NCBI GenBank assembly: GCA_934364765.1
Contig: CAKRMO010000100.1
Span: 1 to 5,146 of the forward strand
Source: an uncultured Bacteroidaceae bacterium
Lineage (GTDB): Bacteria > Bacteroidota > Bacteroidia > Bacteroidales > Bacteroidaceae
DNA length: 5,146 bases
Direction: 5' to 3'
In this document: positions 1-4,511 of the stretch, piece after piece
Numbering within the stretch: the stretch's first letter is position 1
Layout of the letters: each line of letters starts with the position of its first letter
Notes under the pieces: generated by a model
Seen by the model: the letters and a program-made list of their open reading frames with translations, nothing else
Told to the model about the DNA's origin: nothing
Database searches by the model: none
Translations under genes and position numbers: made by a program

Positions 1-1182
1 GTCGAGCCCCGTGAGCCAGCCGTTTAGCTGTGCGTGGCCGTGAATGGAGAGCCTTCCGCCCGTGTTCTTGTTTTTGTAGGTGAGGTCAAGTTCGCTCATC
101 TGCTTGTCGAACTTGTAGTTGTTCACGTTGCTGTAGAACGAGCCGTTGACGTTGAACGTAACAGGGCGGCCGCCGGTTTTGCCGAACACGTTGGAGTAGC
201 CCACCGTCCCTGTGATGCGGTCGTAGCCCTGGTATTTGCGGCGCGTGTCGGCGTATGACTGCGACCAGTCCACGCCCACGTTCATCGTTCCCTTGCCGAG
301 GCTGAAGCCCTTGCCGGCGTATGCGAGCTTCGAGAACGGGTCGGCCTTGAACTTTGCCTCGAGCGGGCTGCGTCCTGCCTTGGTCTTCACAACCATGACT
401 CCTGAGGTGAGGTTGCCGTATTCAACCGACGGTATGCCGCGTATCACTTCAACCGACTCAATGTTGTCGGCCGAGATTGTGCGCAGGTCCGCGCCGCGCC
501 CGGCTGTGGTCTGGTTGTTGGCGTCATCGGCTGTGGTGCTTGCGTCCTTGCCGTTGCGCGTGGGGGCTATGGCCTGCAGGTTGGCGTCGTTGCTTATGGG
601 TGTGCCGTCGAGTATGATTGCCGTCCCGAGGGCGTTGTTGTCATTGCTGCCTATTTCCCTCACGTTTGCCTGTGCAAGGTTGTTGAGCGTGGGGTTTGAC
701 GTGAGCGCGCCCGGCATGAGCTGCAGCATGTCGGCAAGGCTCTTGGGCTGTATGTGGCGCACTGCGTCCTGGTCTATTATCGACTTCGAGCCCATGGCCT
801 GCTGTTTGGCGGTAACGGTTACGCCTTTAAGGCTGAGCGACAGGCGTTCCATTTTCACGTCAAGGCGGTCTTTGCCGTTGCCCTTTATCCTTATTTTGCC
901 GCGCACTTCCTTGCAGCCGAGGCATGAGATGTAGTAGTCGAGCTCGCCCACAGGTACGTTGGCGAACTTGAAGTTCCCTTTCTCGTCTGTCAGTGTGAAC
1001 AGGGAATTGTTGAGTATCACGGAGGCTACTTCAACAGGCCTGCCCTCTGTGTCAATCACGGTGCCTTCCAGCCTGTGCGAGCGGCCGGTCTGTGCGTTTG
1101 CCGGAATGCAGAATAACAGGACTGTGGCGCAAACCAATGTAATTATGCTCTTTATGCCCGAAGCGGTGTTCTTTACTCCCAT
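1..1182 (-). CDS. TonB-dependent outer-membrane receptor, N-terminal 394 residues (C-terminal part outside window)
   Basis: This open frame starts at ATG (1182-1180) and is still open at base 1, so only the N-terminal part is visible. Residues 1-30 form a signal peptide (basic start, hydrophobic core, then ANA before Gln31). Residues about 37-113 look like a carboxypeptidase-regulatory-like beta-sandwich (LEGTVIDTEGRPVEVASV, then TDEKGNFKF). A TonB-box-like stretch GVTVTA lies at 120-125. The plug domain follows at about 130-270, with the markers LADMLQLMPGAL, IILDGTPIS and IESVEVIRGIPSVEYG. The barrel begins after about 275. Such receptors import large ligands across the outer membrane using TonB energy. 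The SusC hallmark GYG after the TonB box is absent, so I would not call it SusC, and no substrate can be named. No SusD-like gene is visible, but downstream sequence is missing. The start is supported by the signal peptide and by a -7 promoter element 24 bp upstream. Confidence 0.93.
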   Translation of the reverse strand, partial: MGVKNTASGIKSIITLVCATVLLFCIPANAQTGRSHRLEGTVIDTEGRPVEVASVILNNSLFTLTDEKGNFKFANVPVGELDYYISCLGCKEVRGKIRIKGNGKDRLDVKMERLSLSLKGVTVTAKQQAMGSKSIIDQDAVRHIQPKSLADMLQLMPGALTSNPTLNNLAQANVREIGSNDNNALGTAIILDGTPISNDANLQAIAPTRNGKDASTTADDANNQTTAGRGADLRTISADNIESVEVIRGIPSVEYGNLTSGVMVVKTKAGRSPLEAKFKADPFSKLAYAGKGFSLGKGTMNVGVDWSQSYADTRRKYQGYDRITGTVGYSNVFGKTGGRPVTFNVNGSFYSNVNNYKFDKQMSELDLTYKNKNTGGRLSIHGHAQLNGWLTGLD

Positions 1183-1205
1183 GTCTGTATGTCTTGTATT
1201 TTGTG

Positions 1206-1213
1206 CAAAGTTA
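1206..1213 (-). promoter_or_regulatory. -7 promoter element of the TonB-dependent receptor
   Basis: Read on the minus strand this is TAACTTTG, an exact match to the Bacteroidetes -7 consensus TAnnTTTG. It sits 24 bp before the receptor ATG, giving a short leader. No good -33 TTTG is found 19-21 bp further upstream; the nearest weak candidate is TTAC. The promoter may therefore be weak or need an activator; that is inference. Confidence 0.6.
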
Positions 1214-1386
1214 GCAGGTTTTTACATCATGGGTGTAACTATGTGTGGGTATTTTGCGCATGAAAAGGAAAAAACTTCACATATTGCGATGTTTGCCGCA
1301 AAATAGCCGTCTTTTTGCAACCAAACTTGATGTTTTTCCGTTGAATGGTACAGGGAAATCCGCTGGTAAGGCGGTTTTGCGTGTAT

Positions 1387-1397
1387 GTGCCTTGCAA
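1387..1397 (+). repeat. Left inverted-repeat arm bracketing the toxin-antitoxin pair
   Basis: GTGCCTTGCAA here is the reverse complement, with one mismatch, of TTGCAAGGCGC at 2081-2091; the inner 9 bp (GCCTTGCAA at 1389-1397) match perfectly. It ends 5 bp outside the toxin stop codon. No flanking target duplication is visible, and a 9-bp match can occur by chance between flanks of this size. Confidence 0.35.
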
Positions 1398-1402
1398 AAG
1401 GA

Positions 1403-1678
1403 TTAATCGTTGAAAAGCTCCGAATGCGAGCCTAATCGCACAAGGTCAATCTGGTCAGTCTCGGGGTCAAACCAAATCAGAAGGAAGTCGTTTCCTATAT
1501 GGCATTCCATATAACCGGCATACCCACCTTTAAGTGTGTGCGGATTGTATCCCAACGGTATGGGCTGCTCGTTTTGCAGCAAACCGAGGATATGGAAAAG
1601 CTTTGTCAATTTCTTGGGGTTGTTGCGATAACGCTTGTAATCTTTCTTGTATTGGGTGGTGGGCTTCAGCTTCTTCAT
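1403..1678 (-). CDS. YafQ/RelE-family toxin (mRNA endonuclease) of a type II toxin-antitoxin pair
   Basis: The 91-residue product has the size and C-terminal pattern of YafQ toxins, which cut mRNA on the ribosome and are held inactive by their antitoxin. Aligned by eye to E. coli YafQ (HPLQGSWKGYRDAHVEPDW... then RTGTHAALF), the window has HTLKGGYAGYMECHIGNDF and RLGSHSELF. The matching likely catalytic residues are His47, His60, Asp64, Arg81, His85 and Phe89. The Trp next to the catalytic Asp in YafQ is Phe65 here. The N-terminus is strongly basic (KKLKPTTQYKKDYKRYR), as expected for ribosome and RNA contact. Its ATG overlaps the antitoxin stop codon (ATGA, 4 bp), so the two are translationally coupled. 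The frame is complete with no sign of decay, so it is probably functional. Third codon positions are more mixed in base use than in murF or aroB, which fits acquisition by transfer but does not prove it. Confidence 0.9.
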   Translation of the reverse strand: MKKLKPTTQYKKDYKRYRNNPKKLTKLFHILGLLQNEQPIPLGYNPHTLKGGYAGYMECHIGNDFLLIWFDPETDQIDLVRLGSHSELFND

Positions 1679-1932
1679 AACCCCATTGATTTTTCCATAG
1701 CCTCAATGGATGAGAGGTCAAGGGCGGCGACACTGCGCAACTTTCCGCTTTCTGCTTCTTGCATGGCGGCGAGAGTGCTGTCGTTAGGCTCGGAATAAGC
1801 TATGTCTTGAAGAATGGTTTCCACGTAGTTGTTCAGACTGCGGTTTTGGCGTTTGGCAAGCAGTCTGAGACGTTCGATAAGCTCCACGGATAAGCGAAAA
1901 CTCTGGTTTTTCTTCTGAATTGTAATATCCAT
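1675..1932 (-). CDS. Ribbon-helix-helix antitoxin of the YafQ-like pair
   Basis: This 85-residue protein precedes and overlaps the toxin, the usual order for type II pairs. Residues about 9-45 fit a ribbon-helix-helix DNA-binding fold: a short strand (QSFRLS), helix A (VELIERLRLLAKRQN), then RSLNNYVETILQDI as the turn and helix B. Such domains dimerise and bind palindromic operators. Residues about 46-85 are polar and acidic with scattered hydrophobics, and probably form the tail that wraps the toxin. By family knowledge the antitoxin alone, and more strongly with the toxin, represses its own promoter. A strong promoter with overlapping dyads lies just upstream. The ATG at 1932-1930 is preferred because the leader from the predicted transcription start is only about 14 nt and no earlier in-frame start is plausible. 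It resembles Arc/RelB-type antitoxins; exact family assignment is uncertain. Confidence 0.86.
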   Translation of the reverse strand: MDITIQKKNQSFRLSVELIERLRLLAKRQNRSLNNYVETILQDIAYSEPNDSTLAAMQEAESGKLRSVAALDLSSIEAMEKSMGL

Positions 1933-1952
1933 GTTGTTGTTTTTTATCAGTG

Positions 1953-1984
1953 CAAAGTTAATACGTTTGCGTTATAAAAACAAA
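1953..1984 (-). promoter_or_regulatory. Promoter of the toxin-antitoxin pair
   Basis: On the minus strand TTTG (1984-1981), a 20-bp spacer, then TAACTTTG (1960-1953) match the Bacteroidetes vegetative promoter consensus exactly (-33 TTTG, about 19-20 bp, -7 TAnnTTTG). The antitoxin ATG lies 20 bp beyond the -7 element, so the leader is very short. The -7 element is part of an imperfect 17-bp dyad (1953-1969). Confidence 0.82.
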
Positions 1985-1985
1985 C
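1953..1985. promoter_or_regulatory. Candidate operator dyads overlapping the toxin-antitoxin promoter
   Basis: Two inverted repeats share a central arm: CAAA (1953-1956) pairs with TTTG (1966-1969) with a TA/TA core in between, and GTTTG (1965-1969) pairs with CAAAC (1981-1985). They cover the -7 element, the spacer and the -33 element. Ribbon-helix-helix antitoxins normally bind such short tandem dyads to autorepress. The sequence is seen; the binding role is inference. Confidence 0.4.
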
Positions 1986-2039
1986 TATGCGCGAAATAAT
2001 ATGTTTTTATAGAACACATTGAATTTCAGTAGTTTGGTG

Positions 2040-2047
2040 CAAAAGTA
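2040..2047 (-). promoter_or_regulatory. Possible second upstream -7 element for the toxin-antitoxin pair
   Basis: The minus strand reads TACTTTTG followed by CA, matching TAnnTTTG. No clear TTTG lies 19-21 bp upstream of it. If active it would give a leader of about 100 nt before the antitoxin, arranged in tandem with the promoter at 1953-1984. It could also be a chance match in AT-rich DNA. Confidence 0.3.
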
Positions 2048-2080
2048 CAATGCTTGCGTAAGCGGTTGTTTTTTAGCACG

Positions 2081-2091
2081 TTGCAAGGCGC
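2081..2091 (-). repeat. Right inverted-repeat arm bracketing the toxin-antitoxin pair
   Basis: TTGCAAGGCGC is the partner of the arm at 1387-1397 (9 bp perfect, 10 of 11 overall). Together the two arms enclose about 700 bp that contain exactly the toxin, the antitoxin and their promoter region. Confidence 0.35.
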
Positions 2092-2093
2092 GG

Positions 2094-2138
2094 AAAAAAG
2101 GTCTGATGTAGTTTGAATTATATCAGACATAATTTTTT
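2094..2138. terminator. Hairpin with T-runs on both strands, likely bidirectional terminator
   Basis: GTCTGAT (2101-2107) and ATCAGAC (2122-2128) form a perfect 7-bp stem that extends inward with weaker G-T and A-T pairs to a loop of about 6 nt. On the minus strand the stem is followed after one base by six T (2099-2094). On the plus strand it is followed after four bases by six T (2133-2138). It could stop read-through from murF toward the toxin-antitoxin promoter, and any plus-strand transcript. Confidence 0.55.
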
Positions 2139-2180
2139 CTACATAGGACACAGGTTTTCCTATGTCCTATGTAGTTTTTT
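2139..2180 (+). terminator. Strong 12-bp perfect hairpin with T6 tail on the plus strand
   Basis: CTACATAGGACA (2139-2150) and TGTCCTATGTAG (2163-2174) are perfect inverted arms. After one mismatch the stem continues with AGG/CCT around a TTTT loop. Six T (2175-2180) follow directly on the plus strand, the layout of an intrinsic terminator. On the minus strand the hairpin is followed by A residues, so it is not a terminator for the annotated genes. No plus-strand gene that would need it is visible. Confidence 0.55.
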
Positions 2181-2234
2181 GCGTTTTCGTGGCGTGGGCC
2201 GGAAATGTTGGCGTATGCGTGGAAATTTTGCACT

Positions 2235-2274
2235 AAAAAAGCAGATGCGGCATTTCCGTGTGGAAGTGCCGCAT
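2235..2274 (-). terminator. Intrinsic terminator of murF (and of the aroB-lipoprotein-murF set)
   Basis: Inverted arms ATGCGGCA (2245-2252) and TGCCGCAT (2267-2274) continue inward with TTCC/GGAA around a GTGT-type loop. On the minus strand the stem is followed by four bases and then six T (2240-2235). It lies about 30 bp after the murF stop codon, the expected place for its terminator. Confidence 0.85.
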
Positions 2275-2303
2275 TGCTGTGTTTGCGGGGAATTGCCTTG
2301 CGG

Positions 2304-3605
2304 TTACAGGTATTCGGGCAGGCGGAACAGCTTGTTGCTGTTGCTTCCCTTTATCAGTATGGTGCAGCCTTTGGGGGTGTCCCTCTTTATTTCGGCTATC
2401 ACGTCGTCAACGCTGTGGAATGTCCTGAACGGCTGGTTAAGCTTTTCAAAGCATCCGCCTACGAGCCACACTTTCTCGAATGCGTCGTGGGATATTTCGT
2501 CAATGAGCTTTTGGTGTTCTTCCACGCTTTCCGCGCCGAGTTCGCCCATTTCGCCGAGAATTACCATTTTGTTTGCGGCGTGCAGCTCGGCGAAGTTTTT
2601 CAGCGCGGCGTGCATGCTCGTGGGGTTGGCGTTGTATGCGTCTATTATAAGCGTGTTGCGCTCTGTCTGCTTGAGCTGCGAGCGGTTGTTCGAGGGTGTG
2701 TATTCCTCAAGCGCCTTGCAGATGCCGTCTTCGTCAACCCCGAATTTCAGTCCCACGGTTACGGCTGCGAGCAGGTTGGCTATGTTGTAGTCGCCAATCA
2801 GCTTTGTGCCCACTTCGTGCCATTCGGTGTCTTTGGCTTTCCATTTGAACGATATGTATGGGTCGCAGCTTGTAACTTCCCCTGTAACGTCGGGGTTTTC
2901 TGCGGCTTTGGTGCCGTATTTGTAGGCTTTCAGCCCTTCGGCAACGCGGCAGAGTATCTCGGAGTCGGTGTTGAGGAATATCGCCCCGCCTTTCTTCCGG
3001 CGCAGGTAGTCGTACAGCTCGGCCTTTGTGTGCACCACCCCCTCGAACGAGCCGAAGCCTTCGAGGTGGGCGCGCCCCACGTTGGTTATAAGTCCGTAGT
3101 CGGGCTGCACGATTGCCGTGAGCTGCGCTATTTCGCCGCGATGGTTCGCGCCGGTCTCTATTACGGCTATTTCGTGTTCCTTTTTCAGGCGGAGCAGAGT
3201 CTTGGGCACACCTATGTGGTTGTTGTAGTTTGCCTCGGTGTGCAGCACGTTGTATTTTTTTGCCAGCACCGCCGAGACGAGTTCCTTTGTGGTGGTCTTT
3301 CCGTTTGTGCCCGTAATCTGTATTACCGGGATAGCGAGCTTTTCGCGGTGCATCCGCGCAATGTCCTGCATTGCCTGCAGGGCGTTGTCAACCACAATGT
3401 ATCTCTTGTCGCCCTTGGCCGCAAATTCGCGGCGGTCGATAACCGCGTATGCGCATCCCTCTGCCAGGGCTTTTGAAGCGTAAACGTTTCCGTCGAAGTT
3501 TTCCCCGCGCAGTGCGAAGAAAACAGCCCCTTTGGGGCATGAGCGGCTGTCGGTGGTGATTACCGGGTGTTCAAGAAAGATTTTGTACAGTTCTTCGGTT
3601 TGCAT
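2304..3605 (-). CDS. murF: UDP-N-acetylmuramoyl-tripeptide--D-alanyl-D-alanine ligase
   Basis: MurF is the cytoplasmic Mur ligase that uses ATP to join D-Ala-D-Ala to the UDP-MurNAc-tripeptide, making the pentapeptide precursor of peptidoglycan. The 433-residue length is normal. The N-terminal substrate domain shows TDSR (18-21) and GAVFFALRGENFDG. The central ATPase domain has the P-loop ITGTNGKTTTKE (97-108), YNNHIGVPKTLL, IETGANHRGEIAQL and HTKAELYDYL, where Lys194 is the probable carbamylated lysine. The C-terminal domain has NNRSQL (306-311), DAYNANPTSM (322-331) and the end ILIKGSNSNKLF. DAYNANP and the C-terminal KGSN pattern favour MurF over MurE. The ATG at 3605 follows an AT-rich leader without a Shine-Dalgarno sequence, as is usual in Bacteroidota. 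It lies 30 bp after the lipoprotein stop codon, so cotranscription is likely. No other mur or fts genes are next to it. Confidence 0.97.
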   Translation of the reverse strand: MQTEELYKIFLEHPVITTDSRSCPKGAVFFALRGENFDGNVYASKALAEGCAYAVIDRREFAAKGDKRYIVVDNALQAMQDIARMHREKLAIPVIQITGTNGKTTTKELVSAVLAKKYNVLHTEANYNNHIGVPKTLLRLKKEHEIAVIETGANHRGEIAQLTAIVQPDYGLITNVGRAHLEGFGSFEGVVHTKAELYDYLRRKKGGAIFLNTDSEILCRVAEGLKAYKYGTKAAENPDVTGEVTSCDPYISFKWKAKDTEWHEVGTKLIGDYNIANLLAAVTVGLKFGVDEDGICKALEEYTPSNNRSQLKQTERNTLIIDAYNANPTSMHAALKNFAELHAANKMVILGEMGELGAESVEEHQKLIDEISHDAFEKVWLVGGCFEKLNQPFRTFHSVDDVIAEIKRDTPKGCTILIKGSNSNKLFRLPEYL

Positions 3606-3617
3606 ATTATATATAAT
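3606..3617. repeat. 12-bp AT palindrome directly before the murF start
   Basis: ATTATATATAAT is a perfect palindrome that abuts the murF ATG, followed by more alternating A/T up to 3626. It fills the otherwise GC-rich gap between the lipoprotein and murF. It probably keeps the ribosome-binding region unstructured, which suits starts without Shine-Dalgarno pairing. It has no -7 TAnnTTTG match, so I do not call a promoter. Confidence 0.5.
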
Positions 3618-3635
3618 GTATATATTGTGGGTTGT

Positions 3636-4499
3636 TCAGTTGCGTTTTTTCAGCAGTGTTAGCGCTTCCTTTGTCATGTGTTGCTCTATGTCGCGGAACG
3701 GTATGGTGAATTTCGGCGCGCCGAGCGAGAGGGGCGCGATTTCGTAGGGCTGGAAAACGAATGTCATGCCGCCCTGCGACAGATAGGGCGCGGTTTCGGG
3801 TATGGGGAAATGCTTCAGGAGGTTGCCGCTTGCAGGGTCTGGCTCCGGTTCTGAGGCGAGCAGGCTGCGGAAGTTCTCGTCGCTGACGTTGTTTTCGCCA
3901 AGGGTTTTCCTGATGTACGAGCGCACGCCCTCGCGCATGAGGTTGCGGAAGTTTTTCGCGGTTGTGTCCTTAATCATGTTCCATCCGAACGGCATTCCGT
4001 CGCTTTTGCGGAATGTTATGCCCGACACCGATGTTATGCAGTGCGCCCCCTGTGCGCATTCTGCAAGCGTGAAGTAGAGGCTGATGTAGTTCTTCCTGTT
4101 TCCGTCAATCCTGCAGTCGGCCTTGTAGAGGGAGTGGGGCGCGGAGTCGCTGCCGGCAATGTAGCTGTTGTATCTCGTGTTGCCGTAATAGCTCACCACG
4201 CTTGCCACGCTCATTGTGTCGGCTGGGGTTCCCTTTCCGAGTTTCCCCCTGACCCACGCCGCAATGTTCGCGCTGAGTTTCCCCGTTATCGGCGTGGGGT
4301 ATTCGGCGTGTATGTCCACGGCTATGCAACGCCCGTTTGAGGAGTCGCTGCGGCAGAAGTTTGCCGAATCAACGCAAAGGGTGTCGGGGCGTGTGAACAC
4401 GCGCCTGTATTTCGAGTTCTTGCACGACGACACAACGCCCATGGCGATTATGACCGCCGTGAGCGCGAAAAATATGTTGCGTGCGCGTGTTGCTTTCAT
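3636..4499 (-). CDS. Lipoprotein with a DUF3298 (RsiV/PdaC-like) C-terminal domain
   Basis: The 287-residue product begins with a lipoprotein signal: basic MKATRAR, hydrophobic 9-23, then VSSC with Cys26 as the lipidated residue, so it is probably anchored in the envelope. Residues about 58-170 resemble the DUF4163-type half that often precedes DUF3298 (AEYPTPITGKLSANIAAWV, then GAHCITSVSGITFRKSDGMP). The DUF3298 part spans about 171-275, with GMTFVFQPYEIAPLSLG (244-260) and FTIPF. In other bacteria this fold occurs in the anti-sigma factor RsiV, which binds lysozyme, and beside the peptidoglycan deacetylase PdaC; no enzyme domain is present here. The mature part has six further cysteines (42, 49, 58, 129, 148, 154), which could form disulfides. 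It lies 12 bp after aroB and 30 bp before murF. The function is unknown; a role in sensing or handling the cell wall is inference only. Confidence 0.8.
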   Translation of the reverse strand: MKATRARNIFFALTAVIIAMGVVSSCKNSKYRRVFTRPDTLCVDSANFCRSDSSNGRCIAVDIHAEYPTPITGKLSANIAAWVRGKLGKGTPADTMSVASVVSYYGNTRYNSYIAGSDSAPHSLYKADCRIDGNRKNYISLYFTLAECAQGAHCITSVSGITFRKSDGMPFGWNMIKDTTAKNFRNLMREGVRSYIRKTLGENNVSDENFRSLLASEPEPDPASGNLLKHFPIPETAPYLSQGGMTFVFQPYEIAPLSLGAPKFTIPFRDIEQHMTKEALTLLKKRN

Positions 4500-4511
4500 T
4501 TTGGCGGGAGT

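Larger units (their letters stand above)
1183..1402. other. Intergenic region between receptor and toxin
   Basis: This 220-bp AT-rich gap holds the receptor's -7 element (1206-1213) and no convincing gene on either strand. Two weak dyads are visible: TTGCG/CGCAA (1284-1288 and 1297-1301), followed on the minus strand by six T at 1274-1269, and CCGC/GCGG (1360-1363 and 1371-1374). Either could help end the toxin transcript, but the stems are only 4-5 bp, so neither is called as a terminator. Confidence 0.5.
1933..2303. other. Intergenic region between antitoxin and murF
   Basis: This 371-bp stretch has no convincing protein gene. From right to left it holds the murF terminator (2235-2274), a plain segment (2181-2234), two strong hairpins (2101-2180), one arm of a 9-bp inverted repeat bracketing the toxin-antitoxin pair (2081-2089), a small dyad GCTT/AAGC (2052-2063) followed by T6 on the plus strand, a lone -7 element (2040-2047), and the toxin-antitoxin promoter (1953-1984). 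Confidence 0.7.

Noticed and set aside
236..934. Plus-strand open frame of 232 codons opposite the receptor
   Set aside because: It overlaps the well-supported receptor signal, plug and barrel coding; its composition is Leu/Ser/Arg-rich with no family features.
1360..1374. CCGC/GCGG dyad as the toxin terminator
   Set aside because: The stem is only 4 bp and no T-run follows on the minus strand.
1975..2022. Small minus-strand frame of about 15 codons between the two -7 elements (possible leader peptide)
   Set aside because: It is too short, has no codon or motif support, and is expected by chance in AT-rich DNA.
2139..2174. Arms of the 12-bp inverted repeat as an invertible promoter or recombinase crossover
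   Set aside because: The segment between the arms is only 12 nt and contains no promoter; Bacteroidota invertible promoters have much longer segments between arms. A hairpin/terminator is simpler.
2205..3476. Long plus-strand open frame (423 codons) opposite murF
   Set aside because: It is antisense to a clear, full-length murF, has no recognisable motifs, and is rich in Cys, Val, Phe and Gly as expected for a shadow frame of a GC-rich gene.
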